Below, piece by piece: positions 16,177 through 25,252 of a DNA stretch of 64,000 nucleotides (positions within the stretch are counted from its first letter, which is position 1; each line of letters starts with the position of its first letter). The stretch covers positions 8,370,001-8,434,000 of the forward strand of contig NZ_CP162102.1 in NCBI RefSeq assembly GCF_042466665.1, written 5' to 3'. The position numbers and the translations under genes were made by a program. Source of the DNA: Peterkaempfera podocarpi (lineage in GTDB: Bacteria; Actinomycetota; Actinomycetes; Streptomycetales; Streptomycetaceae). The notes under the pieces were generated by a model. It had not been told where the DNA came from. It searched no databases and worked only from the letters and a program-made list of their open reading frames with translations.

Positions 16177-17499
16177 TCAGCGGTGGCACTGCAGAGCGGA
16201 CAGGTCGACAGCGTCGGCCATCGCCTGCATGCCCTTGTCGTTGGGATGGACGTGGTCGCCGCTGTCGAAGAACGGCATCATCTCCTGATGGTCGTACGGA
16301 TTGCGCATGATCGCGTCGAAGTCCGTCACCGCGTCGAACGCACCACTGTTCCTGATCCAGTCGTTGACGCCCTGGCGTACGGCCTCACCGGCGGCGTCGT
16401 ACTCGGACCAGCCCTTGTACGGCATGACCGTCGCGCCGACGACGCACGTGCCCGCCGCGTGTGCCCGGTCGATGATCTGCCGGTAGCCGGCGACCAGGTC
16501 GTTCACACTGACGCCGGTGTGGGCCTTGATGTCGTTGATGCCTTCGAGCAGGAACACCGTGCCGACCCCGGGCTGGGAGAGCACATCGCGCTGGAGTCTG
16601 TTCAGGGCGGCCTGTCCGTTGCCGTCGGCGAGGACCTTGTTGCCCGAGATCCCCTCGTTCGCCACACCCTTCACGGTGAGGCCGGACGCGGCCTGGAGCC
16701 GCCGGGAGAGGTAGTCGGGCCAGCGGCGGTTCTGGTCCGTGGTCGAGGCCCATCCGTCGGTGATGGAGTCGCCGAGGGTCACCACCGAGTCGACCGCCGT
16801 GGCGGTGTCCACGCTGACCGCGTCCAGCCAGTACCAGGAGCCCATCGGATCGGTCCAGTTGATCGCGGCCTCCTCGGCGGCGTGGTCGCCTGCCGTGGCG
16901 TAGGAGGTCTGCATGGCCATGCCGTGCCCGGTCGTCGGTCCCTGGGCGCCCGTCACATACAGGCTGATGACGAGATTGCTCTGGGCGGCGAGTGTCCCGG
17001 GCAGTGGATCGCTGAGCACGGTCCCACCGGCCGGGACGGTGACCGACGGCCCACCGCCGAACGTCAGCCGGCGGTTGGTGCCGTGGACCAGCTCCGCACC
17101 CTGCTGCTGCAGCCCGGCGTAGGCGCTCGCGAAGGTGACCGGGTGGTCGCCGAAGGCGTTGGAAAGGCGGATGCGCATGTCGGTGCCGCCGACGCTGGTG
17201 CGGACGATCAGCCGGTAGCTGCGGTCGGCGGGACCGGAGCCCTGCCGGTCGGCGCTGGCGCCCCAGGTGATCACGGAGTGTCGTCCCCGACCTGCCGGGT
17301 CCGCCGCTGTGCCCGCCCCGGTCTGCTGCTGTGGCTGCGCTGCCGTCGGAGGCGTGGATTGCGGCCGCGCCTGCGCCGCCCCTGGGGCGGTCAGGGGCAG
17401 GCAGACCGCCGTGATCAGGGCGGAGAGGGCGCCCAGTGTGCGTCGCCGGGACCTGGGCTGTACGCGCCGTCCACCGAGGTGTACCGGGTGGGCGCTCAT
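16177..17499 (-). CDS. Secreted SGNH/GDSL-family esterase
   Basis: 440 residues with an Arg-rich N-region and hydrophobic core (LGALSALITAVCLPLTAPGA) as a Sec/Tat-type export signal. A beta-rich domain (~70-235) precedes the SGNH fold. Catalytic landmarks: VVTLGDSITDGW with Ser245, NEGISGNKV (Gly/Asn oxyanion residues), LLEGINDIK, and SGDHVHPND with Asp415 and His418. Probably deacetylates or de-esterifies polysaccharide. Its ATG overlaps the stop of the GH95 gene (ATGA), so it is the last gene of the galactoside/fucoside operon. Confidence 0.88.
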   Translation of the reverse strand: MSAHPVHLGGRRVQPRSRRRTLGALSALITAVCLPLTAPGAAQARPQSTPPTAAQPQQQTGAGTAADPAGRGRHSVITWGASADRQGSGPADRSYRLIVRTSVGGTDMRIRLSNAFGDHPVTFASAYAGLQQQGAELVHGTNRRLTFGGGPSVTVPAGGTVLSDPLPGTLAAQSNLVISLYVTGAQGPTTGHGMAMQTSYATAGDHAAEEAAINWTDPMGSWYWLDAVSVDTATAVDSVVTLGDSITDGWASTTDQNRRWPDYLSRRLQAASGLTVKGVANEGISGNKVLADGNGQAALNRLQRDVLSQPGVGTVFLLEGINDIKAHTGVSVNDLVAGYRQIIDRAHAAGTCVVGATVMPYKGWSEYDAAGEAVRQGVNDWIRNSGAFDAVTDFDAIMRNPYDHQEMMPFFDSGDHVHPNDKGMQAMADAVDLSALQCHR

Positions 17500-19913
17500 C
17501 CGAGGTTCCTCAGCGTGACGGACTCACCGGGCTTGAGGCTGATCTGCTGCGAGGTTGCGCCGGCGACGACGGTCGTGGTGCGGCCGCCCACGCTTGTCAG
17601 CGTCGCCTGGGTGACTTTGCCGTTCTTCCAGCTGAGGGCGGCGACGAAGCCGCCGCGGACGCCCACCCCGGAGACCGAGCCGGAGGCCGCCCAGGCGGCG
17701 GGCAGCGCGGGCAGCAGCTCGATGTGGCCCGGACGTGAGTAGACCAGCATCTCGATGACCGCTGAGGGGGTGCCGAAGTTCGCGTCGATCTGGAAGATGC
17801 CGCGGCCCTGCTCGACCTGGTAGATGTCGAAGAGGTTCATCGCACTGCCGTTGCTGCCGTCCACCGACGGCTTCAGGTTGTGGACGACCAGCTGGTAGGC
17901 CTTCTCCGCGTCCTTCAGCCGTGCCCAGCACAGGCTCCGCCAGGCGTTGGCCCAGCCGAAGCTGTCCATGCCGCGCGCGGTGAGGAGTGCCGTCGCACCG
18001 GCGAGGATGTCCTTGGGGGTGGAGTCGTCGGGACGGATCCGGTCGCCGGGGAAGAGGCCGAACAGCGGGGAGAGGTGGCGGTGAGTGGTCTCGCCGAGGT
18101 TGTCGGGCGACATCCACTCCTCCAGCCAGCCGGTCGTGGGGCTGACCACGGGGAGGTACAGACGCTCACGCAGACCGTCGATGGTCCCGCTGTAGCCGGC
18201 GTCCCTGCCGAGCACCCGGGTCGCGGTGCGGTAGTTGCCGAAGAGGTTCCACACCAGCTCCTGGGCGTAGGTGATGCCCTTGGCGTCCAGCGGGCCCTGC
18301 TCGGGCGACCAGTCGCTGTCGGCGATCAGCACCTCGCGCGAGGCCCCGGAGGCGTCGGTGACGGTCGTGGTGAGGAGGCGGGCCTCCCAGAACTCCACGG
18401 CGCCCTTGATGAGGGGGTAGACCTTCTCGAGGTAGGCGCGGTCCTGGGTGTACTCGTAGTGCTCGAACAGGCTCTGGCAGAGCCAGGCGTTGCCGGCCGG
18501 ATGCCACCACCAGCCGCCTCCGCCATAGGGGTTGGTGGAGATGGCCACGGTCCAGCCGGCGATCCTGCCGCTGGAGTTGCGGTACCGGTTGGCCGGGCTG
18601 TTGAACAGCCGCTGGGTGACGTCCGTCCAGGACGGGAGCTGCGCGAGGCAGTAGTCCGCGAAGGCGTCGAAGCAGTCGGACAGGCCTGCCCGGTCGGCCA
18701 TCCAGTAGTTCATCTGGATGTTGATGTCGGTGTGGTAGTCACCCATCCAGTCCGGGTCGTTGCCGTCCAGCCACGGGCCCTGGAGGCCCATCGGCAGGCT
18801 GCCCCGCGATCCGGAGATCATCAGATAGCGGCCGAACTGCAGGTAGGCGGCCTCGAGTTCCGGGTCGGGGACGTTGTCCCGGTAGCGTGCCTGCACCCGT
18901 TCCCAGGTGTCCAGTTCGCGCTGTGCGGCGGAGGACGTGCCGAGGTCGACCTCCAGCTGTGCGAAGAGCGGGCGGAAGTCGGCCACATGGGTGTTCAGCA
19001 GGGTGCCCGCGGAGTGGGCGGCTGCGTTCCGGACCTTGGTGACGGCGAGGTGTTCCGGGTCCACGGACGGGTTGCGGAAGCCGGTGGCCGCGTCGGGTGC
19101 GTAGTCGGTGCCGCCGCTGACGACGACGGTGAGGTCCTTGCAGCCGCTGAAGGAGATCGACGCGCCGTGGACAGCGACCTTTCCGGTGCTGCTCGAGGCG
19201 GTGACGGCGGCGCCGTACTTCAGACCGTTGGCGCAGGAGCCGCCGAACGAGGCGTAGCGCCCCGTGCCCGAGGCGGTGGTGGACTCGCCGTGGGTGCCGG
19301 CGAGGGAGACGGTGCCGGTGTAGGCGCCGCCGCCCTGCTGGGAGAAGTGGAGGACGATGGCGTCGTCGGGCCGGCTGGCGAAGATCTGCCGCCGGTAGGT
19401 GGCACCGGAGATGTCGTACGAGGTGCTGACCAGGCCCTGGGCCAGGTCGAGGGAGCGGTGGTAGTTGTTGACGGAGCCCAGGTCGTGGTCGGGGATGTCG
19501 ACGGTGAGCTCGGCCAGCAGGGTCAGGGAGCCGAAGTCGTCGCGGCCGTAGGGGAACTGGCCGTCGCTCTGCAGTGTGTCGTTGGGACCTCCGGTCCACA
19601 GGGTGGCATCGGTGATCGTCAGAAATTCGCTGGAGGGGTCGTTGCTCACGAGCGCCCCGAGGCGGCCGTTGCCGACCGGGAGCCCCTGCTCGATCATTGA
19701 GCCGGGGGAGCCGGGGGCCTGCCACCACAGCAGGTTCTTCGCGGCGTCGGCCGCGGTGAGCAGGGGCGACTCGGTGGGGCGCAGGGGCGCCGCCGAGGCG
19801 GTGAAGGCGGGGAGACCGCCGAGGGCGGTGGCTGCGCCGACGGCGGCGGCGAGCGTGAGGAAGCCTCTGCGGCCTGGGCGGTTGCCGCGCGGTTCGGTGT
19901 CCTGGATGTCCAC
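17496..19913 (-). CDS. GH95-family alpha-L-fucosidase/alpha-L-galactosidase, Tat-exported
   Basis: 805 residues. Tat signal RPGRRGFLTLAAAVGAATAL at the N-terminus. Catalytic (alpha/alpha)6 barrel motifs: YHTDINIQMNYWM with Asn402, DSDWSPEQGPLD with Glu538 (general acid position) and GIFQIDANFGTPSAVIEML with Asp710, matching GH95 1,2-alpha-L-fucosidase architecture. GH95 enzymes invert alpha-1,2-fucosyl or alpha-L-galactosyl linkages, as on xyloglucan and pectin side chains. GTG 19913 follows GGGAG by 8 bases; the longer open frame upstream is not coding. Coupled to the SGNH gene downstream. Confidence 0.88.
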   Translation of the reverse strand: MDIQDTEPRGNRPGRRGFLTLAAAVGAATALGGLPAFTASAAPLRPTESPLLTAADAAKNLLWWQAPGSPGSMIEQGLPVGNGRLGALVSNDPSSEFLTITDATLWTGGPNDTLQSDGQFPYGRDDFGSLTLLAELTVDIPDHDLGSVNNYHRSLDLAQGLVSTSYDISGATYRRQIFASRPDDAIVLHFSQQGGGAYTGTVSLAGTHGESTTASGTGRYASFGGSCANGLKYGAAVTASSSTGKVAVHGASISFSGCKDLTVVVSGGTDYAPDAATGFRNPSVDPEHLAVTKVRNAAAHSAGTLLNTHVADFRPLFAQLEVDLGTSSAAQRELDTWERVQARYRDNVPDPELEAAYLQFGRYLMISGSRGSLPMGLQGPWLDGNDPDWMGDYHTDINIQMNYWMADRAGLSDCFDAFADYCLAQLPSWTDVTQRLFNSPANRYRNSSGRIAGWTVAISTNPYGGGGWWWHPAGNAWLCQSLFEHYEYTQDRAYLEKVYPLIKGAVEFWEARLLTTTVTDASGASREVLIADSDWSPEQGPLDAKGITYAQELVWNLFGNYRTATRVLGRDAGYSGTIDGLRERLYLPVVSPTTGWLEEWMSPDNLGETTHRHLSPLFGLFPGDRIRPDDSTPKDILAGATALLTARGMDSFGWANAWRSLCWARLKDAEKAYQLVVHNLKPSVDGSNGSAMNLFDIYQVEQGRGIFQIDANFGTPSAVIEMLVYSRPGHIELLPALPAAWAASGSVSGVGVRGGFVAALSWKNGKVTQATLTSVGGRTTTVVAGATSQQISLKPGESVTLRNLG

Positions 19914-20037
19914 GTTGTGCACTCCCTGTCCGGGGGACGGCTCATGCGGGACCGGCGGATGAGGACCGCCGGGCGTTGCGTGGGGGAACTCGACGGGCGT
20001 GGGGGGCCGGGGACGCCGGGGACGCCGGGGGCGGGTC

Positions 20038-20056
20038 CCCGGGCGCGGAGCCCGGG
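20038..20056 (-). terminator. GC-rich hairpin between GH27 and GH95 genes
   Basis: CCCGGGC/GCCCGGG arms of 7 bases around GCGGA, 28 bases past the GH27 stop. It may terminate or attenuate, lowering GH95/SGNH expression relative to the upstream operon genes. Confidence 0.45.
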
Positions 20057-20083
20057 TGGTGTCACCGGGCCCCGCGGGGTCCG

Positions 20084-21949
20084 TCAGGGCGTCTGCGGTA
20101 CGTCGATCCGGTCGATGTCGGGTGCGTATCCGCTGCCGCTGTCGAAGGTGATGGTGTTGGAGCCGGCCTTCAGGGCCAGCTGGACGCTCACGGTGTCGAC
20201 CGTGCCCCAGTCGCCGGTGGAGGGGAACGGCAGGCTGGTGCCGTTGCCGGTGTTGGAGAACACGGTCACCGGGCGGGGGTCGCCGCTGACGTAGGCGACC
20301 TTGACGGTGTAGATCCCGTCCTTCTGCACGGTGATGTCGTTGAACTGGAGCTTGCCGCCGAGGTAGAGGTTGCCGACCTTGCTGCCGCCGGAGCAGGCGT
20401 CGCATCCGGCGACGGAGGCGTTGCCGCTGAGGGTGTTGGCTGCGGACTCGGCCTCGTAGCTCGTGGTCGCCACGGCGGTGCCGCCGGGCTTGACGGTGAA
20501 CAGCCGGGAGCCGTGGGCGGGCAGCGCCTCGGTGATCCTGTTCTTGTACGTCCCGAGGTTCTGCTTGTTCCAGAGGTCGCGCACGGAGGCGTTGCCGGTG
20601 AATCCGAAGGATGCCCAGTCGGCGGTGACCGAGGCGGGTGAGTCGCCGAGGTTGAACAGCGCGACGGTGTAGCTGCCGTCGGAGTTCCTGGTGCCCCAGA
20701 CCTGCTGGTCGCCCACCGGGGTGACAGGCCGCGCGACGGGTGAGTCGTTCTGGTCGACGGCGATGACTTCCTGGTTGGTCAGCAGGGAGACGCCGTAGCT
20801 GTCGAGCTTGGTGAGGTCGTCACCGGTGTACAGGGGCGACTTGTTGATGGCCCAGAGGGTCATGTAGCTCTGCCGCTCGGCCTTGGTGAGGCCGTCCATG
20901 GCCCCGTTGCCGACGTCGAGGGAGTCGAGGTCGTTCCAGCCGCCGGGGCCTGCCTTGTGGCTCCACGCGGGGGCGTCGTTCCATCGGTCGTTGACCGAGT
21001 TCTCCCAGCTGACGAGGGTGTTGCAGTAGCACTCCACGTCGGTTTCGATGCGCCAGCCGTTGGAGTACTGCTTCCAGTCGGCGGCGTGGCCGATGTCGAG
21101 CGACCAGGAGAGTTCCAGGTGGATGGGGCGTCCGGTGGCGGCGATGGCCTGGTGCCAGGCGGCGACGTCGGCCACGTTGTTGTAGTTGTCACCTGACTTG
21201 AACGAGCCGGGGCCGACACCGTCCAGCTTGAGGAAGTCGTAGCCCCAGTCGGCGAACATCTGCGCCTGTGAGTCGACGTACTTCTGCGCGCAGGGGTTGT
21301 CGAAGTCCAGTTTGTAGGAGCTGTCCCAGCCGTTGGTGGTGCGCAGGTCCGGGTAGACGATGTCGGCGGTGGTGCAGCCGGGGGCGTTCCAGACCGGTAC
21401 CTTGCCGTCGCCGTAGGCCTCCTTCTCCAGGCCCACGGGCAGGTAGATGCCGGCCTTGAGGCCCTTGGCGTGGATGTGGTCGGCGACCGGCTTCATGCCG
21501 TCGGGGAATCGCAGCGGGTCGGGCGCCTGGCGGCCGTACTGGTCGTACTCGGGCTTCCAGGTGTTGTCGCGCCACCAGCCGGCGTCGATGTTGACGTAGT
21601 CGTAGCCGTACTTCTTGAGCTTGGTGGCGAGGGCGTCCGTCTGCTTCAGGACGTTCGCCTCGGTGAGGTAGCTGTAGTCGCCGTCGGGGTTCAGGCCCGG
21701 GTACTTGGAGGACTGCATGCTCCAGCTGGACCAGCCCATGTAGGGCTTGGCGGCTGCGCCGGAGGTGGTGTCCGCGGTGGTCGCGGCGGCGGTCGCGGCC
21801 GCGGTGTCGGCGGCTTCGGCCTGGGTGGCGGCGGCCGGGATGGATGTCGCCAGAGCGGCCGTCACGGCCAGCACGAGTGTGGCCCGTGCTGTCCGGGGCG
21901 AGGATCCGGCGGGGATTCCGGGCAGGGCTGAGTACGAGGGTGACCGCAT
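20084..21949 (-). CDS. Secreted GH27 alpha-galactosidase-type enzyme with C-terminal CBM
   Basis: 621 residues. Signal peptide (TARATLVLAVTAALATSIPA), then the GH27 barrel: KPYMGWSSWSMQSS, YDYVNIDAGWWRD, DWGYDFLKLDGVG with nucleophile Asp243, and WRIETDVECYC with acid/base Asp304. An all-beta domain follows, and residues ~500-621 (YEAESAANTLSG, ending DRIDVPQTP) form a CBM35/CBM6-like module. GH27 includes alpha-galactosidases and beta-L-arabinopyranosidases, so specificity is open. It lies 112 bases downstream of the permease pair, probably in one transcript, and would release sugars for that importer. Confidence 0.88.
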   Translation of the reverse strand: MRSPSYSALPGIPAGSSPRTARATLVLAVTAALATSIPAAATQAEAADTAAATAAATTADTTSGAAAKPYMGWSSWSMQSSKYPGLNPDGDYSYLTEANVLKQTDALATKLKKYGYDYVNIDAGWWRDNTWKPEYDQYGRQAPDPLRFPDGMKPVADHIHAKGLKAGIYLPVGLEKEAYGDGKVPVWNAPGCTTADIVYPDLRTTNGWDSSYKLDFDNPCAQKYVDSQAQMFADWGYDFLKLDGVGPGSFKSGDNYNNVADVAAWHQAIAATGRPIHLELSWSLDIGHAADWKQYSNGWRIETDVECYCNTLVSWENSVNDRWNDAPAWSHKAGPGGWNDLDSLDVGNGAMDGLTKAERQSYMTLWAINKSPLYTGDDLTKLDSYGVSLLTNQEVIAVDQNDSPVARPVTPVGDQQVWGTRNSDGSYTVALFNLGDSPASVTADWASFGFTGNASVRDLWNKQNLGTYKNRITEALPAHGSRLFTVKPGGTAVATTSYEAESAANTLSGNASVAGCDACSGGSKVGNLYLGGKLQFNDITVQKDGIYTVKVAYVSGDPRPVTVFSNTGNGTSLPFPSTGDWGTVDTVSVQLALKAGSNTITFDSGSGYAPDIDRIDVPQTP

Positions 21950-22061
21950 GGGGTCGGACCTCCTGTGGTGGGGTCACGGGGATCGTGCGGTGGAGCCGGG
22001 CAGGGGATGGGCGCTGGGGACGCGGGGGCCGGTGTGTCACGGCGACCGGCCGGGCGTCGGC

Positions 22062-22985
22062 TCAGCCCTTGCCCGAGCCGATGGTGAGCCCGCTGATGAA
22101 CTGGCGCTGCAGCGCGAAGTACACCAGCAGTGTGGGGATCGCGGTCATGAGGGCACCGGCCGCGATGAGGTTGGGGTTGGTGAAGTACTGGCCCTGGAGG
22201 TTGGCCAGTGCGGAGGTGATCGGACGCTTGTCGCCGGTCTCGATCAGCGCGAGGGACCAGAAGAAGTCGTTGTAGATCCAGATGGACTCCAGCGTCGCCA
22301 GCGCCGCGAACGCCGGGCGGCACAGCGGCAGCACGATCTGGAAGAACTGGCGCCACGCCGGGGCACCGTCGACCAGGGCGGCTTCGAAGATCTCCTTCGG
22401 GATCGTCTTCATGTAGTTGCTGAGCACGAACGTGCAGAAGCCGCACTGGTAGGCGATGTGGATGAAGATGATGCCCCAGAGCGAGTTGTAGACGAGCAGG
22501 GAGTCGCTCATCCACGACGGCAGCGGTATCAGCAGGTACAGCCGGTACAGCGGCGTGATCAGCACCTGTGCGGGGAGCAGGTTTCCCGCGGTGAAGAGCA
22601 TCAGCAGCACGACGTTCCAGCGGAAGTCGAACCGTGAGACGAAGAACGCCACGGCCGCGGCGAACAGCAGGGTGCCGAGCACCGCCGGAATGGTGATGAG
22701 CACCGAGTTCCAGAAGAAGTGCGGCATCCCGGACTGACTCCAGGCGGCCGAGAAGTTCTGCAGACTGATGCTGTGCGGCCAGGACAGGTACCCGTGCCTG
22801 GTGGTGTCCGAGTAGGGCCGCAGGGAGGTGTAGACGGCCCACAGCAGCGGGACGAGCCACAGCAGCGCGATCCCGCCCAGCATGATGTGCCGTCCGGTCT
22901 GCCGTCTCGGCCGCCGGGGGGCGCCCGCGGTCTGCGTCAGCAGTGGCCGTGACCGGTGGGCCGGCGGCGTGGCGGTCACGGTCAC
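22062..22985 (-). CDS. Sugar ABC transporter permease (MalG type)
   Basis: 307 residues with six predicted membrane helices; the cytoplasmic EAA loop reads EIFEAALVDGAPAWRQFFQI before VLPLCRPAF. It forms the CUT1 importer channel with the upstream permease. No dedicated ATPase is encoded nearby; actinomycete CUT1 systems usually share MsiK (established knowledge). The GTG start overlaps the TGA of the previous gene by 3 bases, indicating coupling. Confidence 0.9.
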   Translation of the reverse strand: MTVTATPPAHRSRPLLTQTAGAPRRPRRQTGRHIMLGGIALLWLVPLLWAVYTSLRPYSDTTRHGYLSWPHSISLQNFSAAWSQSGMPHFFWNSVLITIPAVLGTLLFAAAVAFFVSRFDFRWNVVLLMLFTAGNLLPAQVLITPLYRLYLLIPLPSWMSDSLLVYNSLWGIIFIHIAYQCGFCTFVLSNYMKTIPKEIFEAALVDGAPAWRQFFQIVLPLCRPAFAALATLESIWIYNDFFWSLALIETGDKRPITSALANLQGQYFTNPNLIAAGALMTAIPTLLVYFALQRQFISGLTIGSGKG

Positions 22986-23911
22986 TGGTCCTCCTTGCGG
23001 AAGGTCTGGACGAGGAAGGCCCCGATCGCGGCCAGTGAGACAAGGAGCAGGATGACTGCGAGCGCGGAGCCGTATCCGATGTGGCTGGACTCCCCGATGA
23101 TGTTGTCGGTGATGAGCAGGGACAGGAGTTCCATGCCGGGCTTGCTGCCGGTGCCGCCGCCCAGCACATAGACGATGTCGAAGGCGCGCAGGGACTCCAT
23201 GACGGTGACGACCAGGACGATGATGTTGACCGGCTTCAGGGCCGGCAGCACCACCCTCATGAACGTCTGGCGTCCGTTGGCGCCGTCGAGCGCGGCCGCC
23301 TCCTTCAGAGCGGGGTCGACGCCCTTGAGCCCCGCCAGGTAGAGGATCATGATGTAGCCGGTGTGCCGCCAGCCGGAGGCGACCAGTACGGCCCACAGGT
23401 TGAGGTGGGGGTCGCCGAGCCAGTCGATGTGATGGCCGAGCGCGCCGTCCAGAAGCCCGGTGTCGGGGTTGTAGATGATCTCCCAGATGAATCCGACGAC
23501 CGCCAGGGAGAGCACCATCGGCGTGAAGATCGCGGTCTGGTAGACCCGGCTGAAACGGATCCTGCGGTCCAGCTGGTAGGCCAGGAAGACACCGAACGGG
23601 GTGGGCAGCAGCGCCGTGAACAGCAGCCAGACCACGTTGTGCCGGACAGCCGGCCAGAACGGCGGGTAGTTGGTGAGGATCTGGTGGTAGTTGTCCAGCC
23701 CGACCCAGCGGATGTCGGACAAGGTGAGGCCGTCCCAGCCGGTGAAGGACAGGCCGATGGAGGCCAGCGCCGGGAGCCACACGAAGACCAGCAGGGCGAG
23801 CAGCGGGATTCCGACGACAACTGTCAGGAAGAGGCGGTCACCAGGACCGAGCCGGCGAGGACGAGGGTGTGCGCGAGACGACGACCAGCGCGAGGGTCGC
23901 ACGGAGGACAT
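22982..23911 (-). CDS. Sugar ABC transporter permease (MalF type)
   Basis: 309 residues. LFLTVVVGIPLLALLVFVWL is the first helix and ALKEAAALDGANGRQTFMRV is the EAA loop that contacts the ATPase. Typical partner of the following permease in CUT1 oligosaccharide importers. ATG 23911 is preceded by GGAGAGG. The stop overlaps the downstream permease start. Confidence 0.9.
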   Translation of the reverse strand: MSSVRPSRWSSSRAHPRPRRLGPGDRLFLTVVVGIPLLALLVFVWLPALASIGLSFTGWDGLTLSDIRWVGLDNYHQILTNYPPFWPAVRHNVVWLLFTALLPTPFGVFLAYQLDRRIRFSRVYQTAIFTPMVLSLAVVGFIWEIIYNPDTGLLDGALGHHIDWLGDPHLNLWAVLVASGWRHTGYIMILYLAGLKGVDPALKEAAALDGANGRQTFMRVVLPALKPVNIIVLVVTVMESLRAFDIVYVLGGGTGSKPGMELLSLLITDNIIGESSHIGYGSALAVILLLVSLAAIGAFLVQTFRKEDQ

Positions 23912-23931
23912 GGTGAACCTCTCCGGTGGGA

Positions 23932-25244
23932 TCAGGCCGTGAAGAAGCGCGAGCGCTGCGACTCGATCTTCCTCAGCAGGGCCGAGCCGTCGTCGGGGTG
24001 GTTCAGCCACTCGGTGAAGCCGGGCTCGACCACGGTGGAGATGAACCCCGGGTCGCTGTCGCGGTCTCCGAACTGGGTGATGTGCTTGGCGCCGGCGATG
24101 AGTTCCGCGGACTTCTTCTGCAGCGCGTTGTACGAGCTGGTGTCGGCGCCGGAGTTGACGGCGATGTTGCTGGGGTCCACGCCCATGTACAGGCCTTCGG
24201 CCTTCGCGCTGCCGAGGAACTCCAGGAGCTTGGTGGCGCCGTCGTGGTTCTTCGGCCTGCGGCTGAGCATGAAGCCGTCGGTGGGCGCCTCGACGGTGTC
24301 CTGACCGTACGTCGGGTCGATCTCCGGGAAGGGGAAGAAGTCGATGTCGGAGCGGAGGGACTCGTCGGTGACCTGCTGGCCGAGGAAGAGGCCGATGATC
24401 GCCATGCCGGACTTCTTGTCGAGCAGGGACTGTGCAGCGTCCTGCCAGGAGCGGCCGCCGCCGCCCGTCTGGTAGTAGGGGGCGAGCTCCCGCCACAGGT
24501 CGATGGCCGGACGACGCGCTTGTCGGTCCAGGCGGCCTGGCCTCGCATCAGGGACATGTGGAAGTCGTAGCCGTTGGCGCGGAGGTTGAGGTAGTCGAAT
24601 GCGCCGAGGATGCTCCAGCTGTCGCCGCCGCCGTAGCCGGAGGCGATCGGGGAGAGGCCGTCCTTCTGCATCTGCTTGGCGAGTGCGGTGAACTGGCTCC
24701 AGTTCGTGGGGATCTGGTAGCCGTGCTGCTGGAAGACGCTCTTGCGGTAGAAGACGGCCCACGGGTAGTTGTAGAGCGGGACGAAGTAGTACTTCCCGTC
24801 CTCCCCCCTGGACAGTTGCCTGGTCGCGTCGCTGAAGCCGGCGCCTATCGCGTCCCAGACGTCGTCCACGGGGCTGGCGAGGCCCTTCTTGGCGAAGTAC
24901 TGCATGCGGTAGCCGGCGAACCAGGTGAAGACGTCGTCCGGGGTGCCCTGCAGATAGGTGGAGATGCTCTTCTGGAAGGTGTCATGGTCGACGGTGTTCG
25001 TCCTGACCGTGAGCTTGCTGTCCTTCTGGAAGGCGTCCGTCACCGCGCCGTAGGCCTTCTTCGGTGTGGCGTCCGCGCCGTTCGACCCGAAGGTCACCGT
25101 CTTGGGGTCGGACCCGGCCCCGCCGCCGCAGGCGGTGAGGGCGGGCACGGCCAGGGCGGCTGCCCCGACGCCGAACAGCCCCTGGAGCACGGTTCTGCGG
25201 TTGAGCCCCGCGGGAGTGTGAAAGCTGCGACTCTGCAGCGTCAT
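23932..25244 (-). pseudogene. Sugar ABC transporter substrate-binding lipoprotein, single-base frameshift
   Basis: ATG 25244 opens a lipoprotein signal with a twin-arginine (NRRTVLQGLFGVGAAALAVP, lipobox LTAC), then an extracellular solute-binding fold: DVFTWFAGYRMQYFAKKG, FVPLYNYPWAVFYRKSVF, SPIASGYGGGDSWSILGAFD. At 24505-24510 the frame changes from AWTDKRVV to AIDLWRELAPYYQTGG, consistent with one missing G (CGGGCC read as CGGCC). The second part is intact to the end: EAPTDGFMLSRRP, IAVNSGADTSSYNAL, SRFFTA. Corrected length is about 437 residues, normal for the family. If the shift is real, the importer lacks its binding protein. Confidence 0.87.
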
Positions 25245-25252
25245 TGCGACTC

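Noticed and set aside
19914..20405. N-terminal extension of the GH95 frame into the GH27 gene
   Set aside because: Pro/Arg-rich shadow; GTG 19913 has a ribosome site and begins right before the Tat signal.
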